From Nymphaea colorata (Eukaryota; Streptophyta; Magnoliopsida; Nymphaeales; Nymphaeaceae), in contig NW_022204507.1 of the NCBI RefSeq assembly GCF_008831285.2, forward strand, positions 558,001 to 622,000: DNA of 64,000 nucleotides. The letters are read 5' to 3'. Made by a program: the position numbers and the translations under genes. The notes under the pieces are model-generated. The model had not been told where the DNA came from. It saw only the letters and a program-made list of their open reading frames with translations, and searched no databases. This document shows positions 23,895 through 36,010 of this stretch, piece by piece. Every line of letters starts with the position of its first letter. The first letter of the stretch is position 1.

Positions 23895-26539
23895 GGGGGT
23901 GAGAGACCTACACCAGAGGAGATAAGGAGAGCCTTCCTAGAGCAAAGGCAAAACCAAGAAGGGCAGCACCACGACGAGCCTTACCAAAATTTGGGTCCAC
24001 ACCATGACGGACCAAGGAGGCATCATGAGAACCGGTCCATGCAATCAATGACTTTGGGTGGATTTGAAGAAGAGCTAGATAGGGAGATTGAGATGATGCA
24101 TGGCCAAGGAAGAGGCCAGCACCATGCTGGTTTTAACCATGGAAGGAGAGGCCGAAACTATGAGGAGCCAAGACTTCCTATGCCAAAAATGGACTTTCCT
24201 AAATTCAATGGAAAGAGGCCAAAAGAATGAGTCTACAAAGCCGAACAATACTTCATTTGCCAAGAAATTGTAGAGCAACACAAGATTCGTTTGGCAAAGA
24301 TGTATCTAGAAGAGGAGGCCATACAATGGTATTGCTTTTGGGAAGAGGACTATCTGAATGCTACTTGGGACCTCTTCAAGGAGGAACTCTTACTTCGATT
24401 TGGAGAAACATAATATGTTAACCATGAGATTGAATTGCGAAATCTCAAACAAACTTCCACAGTTCAAGATTACCAAAGCAAGTTTAAGAGATTGTCGAGT
24501 ATGGTTAAAAATCGACCCGAATAATCCAAGATTGCCCACTTCATAGGGGGTCTTGATGAGGATATCCAAATTGAGATGCTTAGGGATCCTCCTACCGAGT
24601 TGGGAAAGTGTTTTGCATTGGCCAAGACCATTGAAGAGCAACTTAGAAGAAGAGAGGCACGGAAGAAGGCTTACAAACCGGGGTTGGCATCCAAACCCAA
24701 GCCTAACTTTGGGAAATCAGCTCCACCCAATAAAAGGTTTGAGAATCGGCCAGCCTTTCGCAATAACATTCCCATTAAATACATTTCCGATCAAGAAAGA
24801 AAGGAAAGGATTAAGAAAGAACTTTGCTTCAACTGTGAAGAAAAGTGGCATGCGGGTCATAAGTGCAAGCATTTTCAGTTATATGAGGTCACAGATAGTG
24901 ATCAGGAACTTGAGGGAAGTGAAGAGTTAGATACCGAGGGCAGTATGGTAGCCAAGGTAGAAGAGGATACTGAGGAGAAAGAGGAGGGCTTGTGCCACGC
25001 CCTTACCAATAATGGGTCTAATGCGATGAAGGTTGTGGGTAAGATCAACAACCAAAAAGTAATTGTTCTTCTTGATACCGGGGCCACCCACAACTTCCTC
25101 AATTCGAAGTTGGCACACCTCGTGGAGGGCAAGACTACTCCCCAAGCTTCTTTCAATGTCATGGTTGGAAATGGAGAGAAGCTATCTTGCAATGAGATTT
25201 GCAAAAACGTGAGCTTGGAAATGCACAAGGTTCCTTTCAAGGTAGATCTGTACCTTCTCCCCATTGAGGGTGTGGATGTAGTACTTGGGATTCAATGGAT
25301 GAAAACCTTGAAAAGAATCTTGTTGGACTTGGATGGACATGACTATGACGTTTCCTAAGGAGGGTGGAGGGGAAGTAACCCTCAAAGCAATCAATCCTAG
25401 CGTGGACCCTAAGCCGGCCTTGAAGGCCCTCATTGCAAATCAGCCAGCATATTGGCTAGTGTCCATGGTAAAAGATGTTGTACCTTCCACCACCCGTGTT
25501 GAAAAGATTCCTCGAAACATTCAGTGTATGATTGATCGATTCCCTTCAGTTTTCGAAGAGCCTAAGAGCTTGCCTCCCACACGTTCATATGATCATAGGA
25601 TCACCCTCACCAAGGGAGCAGAGGCAGTGAATGTACGACCATACCGGTATGCTTACGGTTAGAAAGCAGAGATAGAGAGGCTCATGAAGGAGATGCTCGA
25701 AAGTGGGGTCATCTGACCTAGTAGTAGTCTGTTTTCATCACCTGTTTTGTTAGTTAAGAAGAAGGATGGCACATGGAGGTTCTATGTAGACTACCGGGCC
25801 CTCAATGAGGTGGTCACGGTAAAGGATAAGCATCCTATACCAGTCATAGATGAGTTACTTGATGAGTTAGTTGGTGCTTCTTACTTTTCGAAAATAGACT
25901 TAAGAGCAGGCTACCACCAGATTCGTATGCAGAGGGAGGACATTCATAAGACAGCTTTTCGCACACATGATGGTCATTACGAATTTCTCGTAATGCCCTT
26001 TGGATTAACTAATGCACCTGCCACATTTCAGAGGTGCATGAATGACCTCTTTAGAAGCTATCTACGAGACTATGTACTAGTATTTTTTGATGATATACTT
26101 GTATACAGTCTGACATTAGAGATGCATACGAAGCACTTAGACACCATCCTTACCATCTTGAGGGACAACCAGCTATATGCTAAGATGTCTAAGTGTACCT
26201 TTGGCCAGACCTCAGTGGGGTACTTGGGACACATTGTCTCCGAGCATGGAGTTAGAGCTGAGCCAGAGAAGTTGGTAGTGATCGAGCAATGGCCCTTACC
26301 CAAAAACCCAAAGGAGTTGCATGGATTTTTGGGACTTACCGGTTTTTCACGTGACCCGGTTGAAACTGCACCATGGACCACTTCCCGGGAACATGGAGCA
26401 TATACCGGACCAGCTACCTACTATGTATCGGATCTTGAGGCACCGATACGCTTTGAGGGATGGAAGACAACGACATGAGGTCTTGGTTGAATGGGAAGGT
26501 CCAGATGGTGGGACTTCTTGGGAGGAATTGGATTAGATT
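23858..26539 (+). pseudogene. Chromovirus (Ty3/Gypsy) gag-pol, internally deleted
   Basis: Domains in order: gag capsid region with YKAEQYF and FKEELLLRFG (23.9-24.6 kb); CCHC knuckle CFNCEEKWHAGHKC near 24826; aspartic protease LLDTGATHNFL near 25068; reverse transcriptase from about 25580, with [43 protein letters not shown] and the catalytic FFDDILVYS near 26085. At about 26340 the sequence jumps, with a frame change, to a C-terminal tail ([14 protein letters not shown]) and a chromodomain-like end EVLVEWEGPDGGTSWEELD. RNase H and the integrase core are deleted. Stops occur where relatives have Trp, Gln and Arg (TGA 24228, TAG 25660, TGA 25714), and there is a frameshift near 25340. The element cannot move by itself. 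Confidence 0.9.
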
Positions 26540-28763
26540 TGTCTCTGTTTCCCGGCAACACGATCTTGGGGACAAGCTTGATCTGATGAGGGTGGGGTTG
26601 ATACGTGCCTTCCTAGAACTCGAACATCCCACGTGGGCACCTCATCCGAAGGTGCCCTTTCTTATTGTGAGGCTAACTTTTGTTCTTTTGAGTTTTGCGA
26701 GAAATAGGTGGAAGCGACTCCGGAAGAGGGTCAAATGCATAGGGAGGTTAACTTCTCTAGTTCCTCCTTGGCATTTTTGGTAGATGACGGACTTACCCAT
26801 TGTGAGGTTAATCCCTCAACAAGAGCATGGAGCGGGTTAGTGCAAAGCGAGGGGCGCGTTGCAATTCATTGTGAGGCTAAGGGAGCAAGACTCGTAGAAG
26901 ACCTAGGTGGTCTCGACCTAGGAGGCCTAGACCCGCTTGGTCTAGGTAGTGAAGAACTAGGCGCACCTAGCCTAGTCGAGGAAGACCCGGACTCACCTAG
27001 TCCGGAAAGAGAAGACCTAGGCACGATCAGCCTAGATAAAGGTGGGCTCGGCTTGGTGAGGAGCACGCGTGGACCGGGTGCGGATCAAGAGCTGTGGGCT
27101 CAAGCCCACTTCAAGGATCTAGTTGGCAAAGCTCAGCGGACCTGGGCGAGGTGAGGCCTTTGGCCCAATTCAGATTTGAACACTTAGGATGATTTGATTT
27201 GCTTTTTGTACCGTTTTATTGTTTGATTCGGTTTGTTTAGCGTCTCGTCCCGAGACATTTCTTTGAACCGGTTTGGCACTTGTATTTAAGCCAAAACCGA
27301 GACACTTAATTCATTCTTGCTTAATCAAATTGAAGTTTTCTCTCTCCGCGTGAGGAGTTCCTTGGACCTTAGGTCGTGGCTTCCATGGAAGCACTACACT
27401 GCAACACTCACCAAGCCGTGAGGTTATTGAGAGGTTTCGAGAGATTAATGGCTGCCGGTAGCCATTAACGCGAAGCTTGTCATCGTCCTGAACCAAGAAG
27501 ATCTTGGATATGCATTCGTGCCTTCACCTTGAACACGAAGGTGTTGAGAGGCGTCTGCCATAGAGGGAGGTGGAGAAGGGATGTGTCGTGGATCTGCCCG
27601 TCGGTTAGCCACCATCAATATCCGGCGAGGTTTTCATCGTGGGCCAAGTATTATCATTCTTCCAATACTTGGGCCCTGACCTTAAGATCAACGAGGAACC
27701 ATTCTTTGCATTCAAGAATCTTGTCTAACGGAGGTTGGTGACCACGGCATCGAAGGGGAAGGAAGATTTGATCGCTCGGTTCAACAAGGAGAAGGAAGAA
27801 GCATCTGGTGGATTCTTTCCGCCGCCTAAATTCAGAGCTCTCCCAGGATAACCACGATCGGATTGGGTATTTTCACGTCCGGAAGGTATGAGTTGATATT
27901 ACTTAAGTTCTGGAGTGAGGTGAGAAAGGAAGAAAGAAGAAGGTTCGCGGAAGGAAAGGGAGAAATCACGGAAGGAAAGCAGGAGAAAACGTGGAGGAGG
28001 CATCCTTCGGATTTCTGAAGAAGAAGACAGGCGACCTCTCTGATCCGAGGGCTGTTCCAGACGATTTACTGGGAGTTTTGAGGCGCTCTATAGCGTGTTG
28101 GAAAGCTCTCATTCTCAGATACAACATACTGAAATTTTAGCCTGATCGAACCTGGGCGCACCTGTCAATTCCGCCGTGGAAGTTCGCTGTTTTCGCCACC
28201 GCTGCTCAGGCGCAGTCCGCCGCAGAACCGACACTTGCAGAGGATAATTCCAGCGATTCCAGTGGAGTTTTCAGGCAATCCATATACCGTTGGATTTGTA
28301 ATTAAATTATCTATGACATATCCAAAAATCACGGTATTCGGAGTTCATTTGACCGGTGAATCATCGTCTGTAAGTTCTGTGCATCTATAAAACTGTTTAC
28401 CGGATTTCATGGAGTAGATCGGAGTTCCGGTCATATTTCCGGCCAGATCCGGTGACTCCAGGCCAGATCCGGTGACTCCAGGCCAGATCCGGCCTTTGGG
28501 TACTCAGTTCCAACTCTACCCTTGCTATATCTCGATTTCACTTGAATTATTTATTGTTAGCATGGGTACATTCGTCCGGAAAGAAAAGGGAGACCCTAGT
28601 GCATAAGGGTGCTGGGAAGGAAAGCTTTGGCGCCGTCTCCTCTTTCCAAATCCTCTAGCGACAGAATTGGAGGACGAAAAAAGCCGCTGATTTCGTGGGA
28701 GATACGTGGCAGCTCGAGGGATTGGTGCTATCCACCTTGGGCAACAAATCCGCTACGGGAAAG
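26540..28763 (+). repeat. Probable 3' LTR/UTR region downstream of the chromovirus
   Basis: A purine-rich tract GATGAGGGTGGGG (about 26585-26597) follows the chromodomain and is followed by TGATACGTG, as a polypurine tract and LTR start would be. A TATA-like TGTATTTAAGCC lies near 27280. A CTAGG/CTCG-rich degenerate repeat occupies about 26900-27060 and explains the Gly-Leu-Asp-rich open frame there. I could not define the far LTR boundary, and the sequence does not match the 19410-20732 LTR, so this may be a different element or an unusually long LTR. Confidence 0.45.
28441..28494. repeat. 20-bp tandem repeat, 2.7 copies
   Basis: GGCCAGATCCGGTGACTCCA is repeated exactly at 28441 and 28461, with a partial third unit ending at 28494. 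Confidence 0.95.
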
Positions 28764-28920
28764 GAATGCGGATAAGAGATCTCCAAAGAGCCGTCGAGAC
28801 CCTCTCCAAGATCTAGGAGGAGGTTGCCGATATAGGGTTTAAAAGTTTAAATACAAGAGTGGTTTCTGCCGGATAGTCACCCCGGCTCAAATGTAGGTCA
28901 AGTTATTACAAGTATGGCTT
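28764..28920 (-). repeat. Inverted fragment of the chromovirus LTR end
   Basis: The 157 bp match the last part of the LTR at about 30543-30699 in reverse orientation, with few mismatches. Homology stops abruptly at both ends. It is a small secondary rearrangement within the LTR cluster. Confidence 0.85.
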
Positions 28921-29388
28921 ACAAGTATTACAAATCTGTCGGTAGAGATTAGGAAGGAGGGGCGCACCAAGAACGTTCCTTTTAGGGACGGAGGGACACT
29001 TGGCACCCGCTCCTAAAGCCTCGACAGATTTGGAAGGGGATCTTATCGCCATTTGGGTATGTTGAATCTGGTCGTCTTTCAAGTAAGGCAGGTGCTTGGT
29101 GGCGCCACGACGTGAGGACACGTGGCTGATAGCAGCTCGCACCATCCTCGCAAGATCCTCCGTCCCTAATTTTCCTCCAACAAAGAAGGAAAGGTTGAAC
29201 CACTGGCTAGATTCATTGAATCCGGTCTACATTTGGGAAAAAGATACATTGCACCTAGACCACTCCGAAAAAGGCAAGAGATCCTTGCGATTCTTGAAGA
29301 TCCTCCTCCCTCAATCAAGGAAGATCCGATCTCCCCTCTTGGCTAGCAATCTGCACCTACCTTGGATGCATCCTATCCCTAGCTCGCG
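28921..29388. other. Unassigned segment between LTR pieces
   Basis: The plus strand holds an open frame from 29096 that runs into the LTR, without any domain I recognise. The composition is more GC-rich than the AT-rich flanks. It may be part of the LTR or untranslated region of the nested element. Confidence 0.35.
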
Positions 29389-30712
29389 TAAGGGAGAAGG
29401 TGACTCATTTGAGAACCTCGTGAGCCAATCTAGGAGCCGAGAAGGACAAGGAGGGACCGGCCGGATTCCGACTAACATACCTCGCCGGAGCGTCCATATC
29501 CACTGGAGAAGAAGGAAGACACGCGTGTGTTGGTGCTTCCAACAATTGCATCCCCCTATCCACGTCACTTCCTACGGGTTATCCGATTATCTAGTGAAGT
29601 GCATCCACAATCTCTACTCCCTTTTCTTTTATCATTTAGATCGTGATTGCCTTGTTCGTGTGGTTCATTTGGGAGTCGTGCTCGCGAGTTCGTGGGAGAT
29701 AGTAGAGGTCGGGAAAGAAGGAGAAGGAGCGTAACTTCAGGATTGCCTCAACGTTCGCCGGCGCACCGGCGATTGCTTCCCCCTCTCAATACAAAAGACC
29801 GGAGTTAAATTGGTCTTACGGGTGAAGGTTTTCCTCTTCTAGAAGTTGATTTCCCTTTTCACTTCTATACTTGATACTTGCTGGTTTTGCTTCTCAAAAC
29901 TTTATTCCAGCAAATAGAACGTGTGGCTCAACCTCTACCCATGGGAGATTACAGCCTAAGGAGAGAAGGAACCGCGTCCGCTAAGCGACGTTGGCAATTG
30001 CATCCCCCTTCACTACACAAATCAACAAGGGGATCGATTCCTGTCGGGTGACTAGATCCACCTACTCTTCTCTCCTTATTCTAACGAGTAGAACTTGATT
30101 TCCTCTTGTTCTAATTCTGCCCAAGGAGGTGTTCTACTCGGCGAAGGTGGACGTAGCTGAAAATATCAAAGGGAGCAGCCTTGTTGTTGCTGGTTATCCC
30201 CTTTGGTGAAGCTCGAGGAGTCCCTAAGCGTGGCCTTGGGAGGTAAAATCGGATCACCCTATAGATCCGGGGAAAAGGGTGTATTTGCTTTTCAAACCGC
30301 CTACGGCATTGACAACCGGATGGAATCCCTCCAAGGTACCTTGCCAAGGACACGATTTCCAGGTTGTGAACCACCTAGGGATAAGGGTGTGGTTTGTTTC
30401 GCGTAGGGATTGCATGACAGGGTGGTTTGAATGGTTTGGTGGATGTTGAGTGAGATGAGCGCTTGATGTATCGCTACGCTTTGTATTAAGTCTCACACCT
30501 ATTCTAGACTCTTGTAGTAGGCTCAAGCCAGGATTGGGGAAGCCATACTTGTAATAACTTGACCTACATTTGAGCCGGGGTGACTGTCCGGTGGGAACCA
30601 CTCTTGTATTTAAACTTTTAAACCCTATATCGGCAACCTCCTCCTAGATCTTGGAGAGGGTCTCGACGGCTCTTTGGAGATCTCTTATCCGCATTCGGGT
30701 CGGACCCTACCA
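29389..30712 (+). repeat. Chromovirus LTR (second copy, plus strand)
   Basis: The 1324 bp are the inverted counterpart of 19410-20732 at high identity, with only scattered substitutions visible by eye. The 3' end is CCCTACCA. Integrase sequence of another retrotransposon starts directly after it, so this LTR (or the element that left it) was inserted into, or recombined with, that older element. Confidence 0.8.
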
Positions 30713-30713
30713 G

Positions 30714-31740
30714 TTGGCAGGTGAAAGTAGAACATTGGTGGCCAAGGAGATTGTTGCAGAGGATAGATATTCCAATGTGAAAGTGGGAGGACATTACAAT
30801 GGATTTCATGATTGGTTTGCCACACACCAGAGGACAATGGGTAATTGTTGATCGACTTACGAAGTCTGCTCACTTTCTACCAATCAGAATCAGCCAGCCA
30901 TTGGAAAGCCTTATAGAGTTATGTATTTGATAGATAGTGAGATTGCATGGGGTGCCAAAGTCTATTATTGTGTATCAAGATCTATGTTTTACCTCTAGGT
31001 TTTGGGGGTAATTAAAAAAGGCATTGGATACCAAGCTTAAGTTGAGCACAACCTTCCACCCCAAAACTGACCTGAGAGGACCATTCAGACCTTAGAGGAC
31101 AATTACGTGCTTGTGTTTTGGACTGTAAAGGAGAATGGAATAAGCATGTGAAATTGGTAGAGTTTGCACATAACAACAATTACCACTCTAGTATCGGGAT
31201 GGCACCTTTTGAGGCCTTGTATGAAAGGCCATGTTGATCACCAACTTGTTGGATCAAATTGGATGATGGCAAGATCGAAAACTCTTTGGTATTACAGCAT
31301 TATACCGACCAAGTACAATTGATAAGGAAAAAGTTAGTGACAACTTATAATAGACAAAAGAGTTATGTCGATATTCGACATAAAGAGTTGGCTTTTGATG
31401 TTGGTGATCATGTTTTCTTGAAAATTTCACCTACTAAAGGTGTTTTTCAATTCGGTATTAAGGGAAAGTTGAGCACAATGTTTATTAGACCTTTTGAGAT
31501 ATTAGAGAAGGTTAGAAAGGTGGCATACAGATTGGCACTACCACCTAATTTAAGTCATGTTCATGATGTTTTTCATGTTTTCATGCTTCAAAAGTATGTG
31601 TCAGATCCTACGCATGTGATTGACTTTCAAGGTATTCAAGTGCAAGATGATTTGACAATGAAAGAAAATCCTATTAGATTGTGTATCAAAGAGAGCAAGT
31701 ACTTCACACTAAGAGAATTCCTCTAGTGAAAGTGGAATGG
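30714..31740 (+). pseudogene. Del/Tekay-like Gypsy integrase and pol C-terminus
   Basis: The piece starts inside the integrase, with HWWPRRLLQRIDIP and then [19 protein letters not shown] and [14 protein letters not shown], the conserved integrase-core entry. From 31172 the frame reads FAYNNNYHSSIGMAPFEALY. From 31259 a continuous 155-codon frame covers the integrase C-terminal region (DVGDHVFLKISPTKGVFQFG and FEILEKVRKVAYRLALPPN), ending near 31726. The upstream half has stops and a frameshift. Everything 5' of the integrase is missing, replaced by the chromovirus LTR. The 3' LTR follows at 31768. Confidence 0.85.
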
Positions 31741-31767
31741 CAACACCATGGGTTGAAGGAGAGCACA

Positions 31768-34700
31768 TGAGAGTTTTATGTTTTGGCAGATAGAGTTGGA
31801 TCAGGTCTAGACCCGGACCGAGCTCCATGTGTGAAGAGGAGGTCGACACTGACTTTTCCTCTTCGTCTCTTCCACTGTTTCAACCGCAACACAGAGAAGG
31901 AGGAGGTGGAAGAAATTGCTGCAGTGGCGGAGGTGAAGGGCAACGGTGGCATTGAGGTAAGCTCGCCTGATTTCTCTCTCTCTTCCTTCTTCTCCTTCCC
32001 CCTCTCTCTGATCTTTGCCCGCCTCTCCCTCTGTTCTGAGCTCTCTCTATCTGTCTCCCCTCTTTTTCTGCACTCTCTCCCTCCCGCGCTCCTCTATCGC
32101 CCTCTTGTCTCTTTGTTCGTACTCTTGCTCTCTACCACTAGCCATTTTCACACGCAGCCTCCTCTCTCATCGTCTCTCTACTCAGAGTCTCCCTATCGCT
32201 AGTCTCACTCTCATTGTTTTTCCCTCTCCCTCAAACTGAGCACTTTTCCTCTCTGTACACTCTCTCTCGCTCGCACCTACCCTTTCTCCCTCACCTGAAC
32301 CCTCTTTTTCCCCTCTCTTTGACTGTCCACCACCGTTCCCCCTTTCCATGTGCTCTCTCTCTCTCACTCCCATCCTCTCCTGTCCTCTCTCACTCATCTT
32401 CAGCCTCCCTCAACTGAACCGCCTCTCTCATAGCTAACGTAGGCTCTCTTCTAATTGTAGACCCCTCTTTTGAATTCTCTTTCGCTCATTCTCACTCTTT
32501 TTGTGGTTGTTTGATCGGATTGTAGCTTAAGGAACACGTCTTTCCCATCATAACTACGAATAGAAGGTGTTAGAGGTACATTGAAAGGGGGGATGGTGGT
32601 GGACAGTCAAAGAAAGGAGGTGACCGAGGCCTAATTGAGCCTAAATTGTTTAATATTTTATATTAATGCATTTATAATTATTATTTGAGCATGCTAGACT
32701 CAAGATTGGATGATTTAGAATACATGTTAGTGACATTGCTATTTTGGGGGGATGATGATCTGTCTATAATTATCTTTCTAGCATTATGGGTTAACATTCG
32801 AAGCGGTTAGGAAGTATGGTAGAGACTTGATGTAGTTCAGAAAGTTTAAAACCGTTTTAGTGAACTTGCGATATATGCTATTGTTGATGTGTGTGTTATG
32901 TTGCTTATTGAGAAAAAGTATTTATGTTGGGAAGACAGCTCAATTAAAAATGCAAGTGAGAAATGTATTAGTGATTGGTTGAGTCAAAAGCTTGGAGCTT
33001 AAATTGTTTCGTCACAACCTCAAAGAGTTAGGAAGAGACCTATTGGAGAGCTTTGTGGGCTCATACTACCTATCGGCACCCTCTTGAGGCAATGACCTAT
33101 GTCTCAATGATTCTATTTCATACTTATATAGATTGTAAAGCAAAGTGAGTAATGAACTTATCGCTTGATTATGTTTGCAGGCACACCGGGCATATCAGGT
33201 AGACCTTGAGCAACAAGATTCAAAGTTCGAGGCAATTTTGAGAATTTGTAGCAACACGCGCTAGGTATGGCGGCATTCTAAGCAAATCCTTGTTTGGTGT
33301 CCAAATTTAGAACGCATGCTTTTCAAGATCGTAAGATCCTATGTTGTGTTTGTGATTTATGTGTGTGTTATAAGTGCTTATTGCTACATGAATGTGTGCA
33401 TATGATTGAAGGATTATGAGATTAGCTGAATGTTTTTAAACAACTATGCAATGACGTACACATGTTAGCAATTAACAGTTTAGGGCAGATGGGGTGGGGT
33501 ATGGAGTCGATTATATCCTCGATCGCGATTGTGCATTAGAAAACATCCTAGAATGATAATTGTGTAGGACAACTACGAGCCAATCACAGATCGAGACCAC
33601 TTTTCGTGGTTCGGTTAAGTTTTATAAGATGTGATTGATATGTTTGAATTATGTAAATGTTGTAATATGTTTCGTATGCATGGTCATGGGCATGATGCAA
33701 TTGAATGAATTTGAAGAGTATTTGTACCCGTAAAATTATGATGGCTAGCTAAGAGTATTGACTATATGTGTCACCCTCGTGTGGAGGTGCTTGGAGGTAT
33801 GGTTGCACTCATGACGTGAACAACCTCATGTGCTAGCCGGTCATTTTGTGAATGTGCTATTGTAATGAAAAGTAAAAAATATATATGTGAGGCCAGTGGT
33901 TATGGCAATGTGTTTGGGATATGCCCCGCCCTCGCCAATAGTCTCGCTTGCCCTTCCCAACCTAGGTGTCTTAGGAAAGGCTAAACAACTCTCCTTGGAA
34001 TTCACACATTCATAAACGAGTACTTTACCGTTGCAGTGTGAATGGATCCATATTGTTTTAGGCTGCCACGGGGGTTGTCTCCTGACTGTAGGTCACCCAT
34101 GGTGTGCACGTGCATGTGTTTGCACCCACAGGAACTATCAATTCACTGAAGTTAATGTAACTGAAATGATTGTAAAAGAGAAAAATGTGAATGAAGTGAA
34201 TGTGACGATTCGAATATGCATGAAGTGCATGTGACTATAGAGTGTATTAACTGAGGTCATTGAGTAGTCCTCACATGTCGTGGAATATGTGAGGGGCTAC
34301 CATGACAAGTATGTAATTACATGCTCCTATTATGATATGATGGTATTATGTTTCTAGACATGCTATATACCATATTTGAGCTCTTACCTTAGAAGGTTAG
34401 GGATTTATTTGATTTGTTGTCATACTACGAAGGTTAAGTTTTCTGTTTTTTTCCTTTTTCAAGTTTTGGCGAACCCGGGGCAGCAAGTTGATCAGATAGC
34501 TCAACTCACATCCTACTGAAGAGATTTTGAGTCTGTTGTAGTACCGGTACATCATGTTTTGGTTTCATTGATGTCTTGTTTTTGTTAGGCATCAATGTTG
34601 TGGTTTTGAAGCATTTTTGTGGTATGTATTATTAAGAAATATGATGTGATTTTGTAAGAACTGAATTTATCATATAATGAAATGTTTGCCCCATTCTCTT

Positions 34701-34803
34701 TTGATGTAGATAGCTCCTTTTGAATTGTTGTGTTGTCGCAACTCAACGTTTTATGTTTTAACAAAAGAAAGTTAATTGGGGGTCAAAGTGTTGGGGTGTG
34801 ACA
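31768..34803 (+). repeat. Del/Tekay-like 3' LTR (copy A)
   Basis: It follows the pol end and a purine-rich GGTTGAAGGAGAGCACA and ends GGGGTGTGACA, the terminus shared by the copies at 53293-56828 and 56829-59321. The first kilobase is CT-rich. The rest aligns with the other copies in order: TTGAGCATGCTAGA near 32687; TATGTTTGCAGGCACACCGG near 33171; TGTTAGGCATCA near 34586; GGTCAAAGTGTTGGGGTG near the end. At about 3.0 kb it is long but in the range of this lineage. Open frames within it are low-complexity shadows. Confidence 0.7.
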
Positions 34804-36010
34804 TCTCTGCTCCCTTGGCTGCTTCTCCTTTTCTTGCACATTAGCAGTCGACTTGCCCATTGCATTTGAATGTGGAAGATACCTCTCAAGAGGTACAGTA
34901 CCACTTTATTTTATTCAATCTTGTATTATGATACTCATCAACAATGTTCACATCTTCCTCAGTCATTTTTCTCCTCTTAGGCAATTGAGCATGCCCTGTT
35001 GTCTCCTTTGCTCTCGTTGTCGCAACTATGAAGAAGGAACAATATGCTTTCGGATCCATGAAACAACTCTATGAGAAAATCAATAGTATGCACAAGCAAA
35101 TAGAAGAATACTCTCACCAGGTTACTAATAGAAAGCAAATAATTTTGTTGTTTACTGGCTTGGCCGGAAATGCCGACTTCTTTTGTCTATGCCACCTGGT
35201 CATACGGTATGCCTCTTTCAATAACAATGGATGAAAAACTTAGGTCATGCAGGGAACATAAGGGTCGCAAACTTGGTATGATAAGGGCATACTCAAACAT
35301 CAAATTTGGGGGTTGCACATGGTGAAACATCTATGGAAAGGGGAGATTCATCCTTCAAATCTAAGGGTCCTTCAGTTTCTGTGTGTGCGCCCCACCTGGC
35401 ATCTGCGGCTCCCATCTGCATGTTACTTTATATCCAAGGGGGTAACTCTTTAATCTCTCTTGATCTGAGCACTGGTGCCAAGTCTGGGATTGCAAGGGCT
35501 AGGCAGAATGACCACGAGCCCATTGACATGATGTTATTTGTATATGAAGCTGAAAATGCTGCTAAAGGGAGATTTAATGCTATCTGCCAGTAGTTCAATT
35601 TTGATCGTGCTGGTTTGGCCTTGGCTCTAAGCTTTAAAAAATGTATGGATTACAAGAGAATAGACCCGCCAGATATTCTGTTGGGTGTGCTTCCTTGTCT
35701 TTACCAAATAAAAATTGAGGTTTGCCTTTCATGACCCTGTATTCTTCTTCCTTCCTAATCTTGGACTAAGAAGCGCCACTTTCTTTTTCGTACCACGAAC
35801 AAGGCGTTTCCACAAGCATGAAAGTTTGCTTCTTCTAAGCCAAGAACCACTGAATCCAAACATAGGCCGTCCAATCCGTTTTAATGTTAGAAATTGCGTG
35901 AAAAAAGTAGTTTTGCATGTTACAGGAGAGATAATACTGTCAGCCCTTTTGACTTATTGCCATGCCCGAGGGTCTCAACTTAGATTGGAAGGTGAATCCG
36001 ATTGAATTCC
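34804..36010 (+). other. Possible coding remnant of unknown identity
   Basis: Neighbouring plus-strand frames at 35028-35234 and 35306-35593 (continuing past a TAG to about 35710) have ordinary, non-repetitive protein-like composition, for example QLYEKINSMHKQIEEYSHQ and LLYIQGGNSLISLDLS. Stops and frame changes separate them. I recognise no domain. They could be exons of an unannotated gene, a pseudogene, or gene fragments carried next to the LTR. Transcript evidence would decide. Confidence 0.3.

Noticed and set aside
26708-27154. 148-codon Gly/Leu/Asp-rich frame after the chromovirus
   Set aside because: It comes from a degenerate CTAGG/CTCG repeat downstream of the polypurine tract and is open on both strands.
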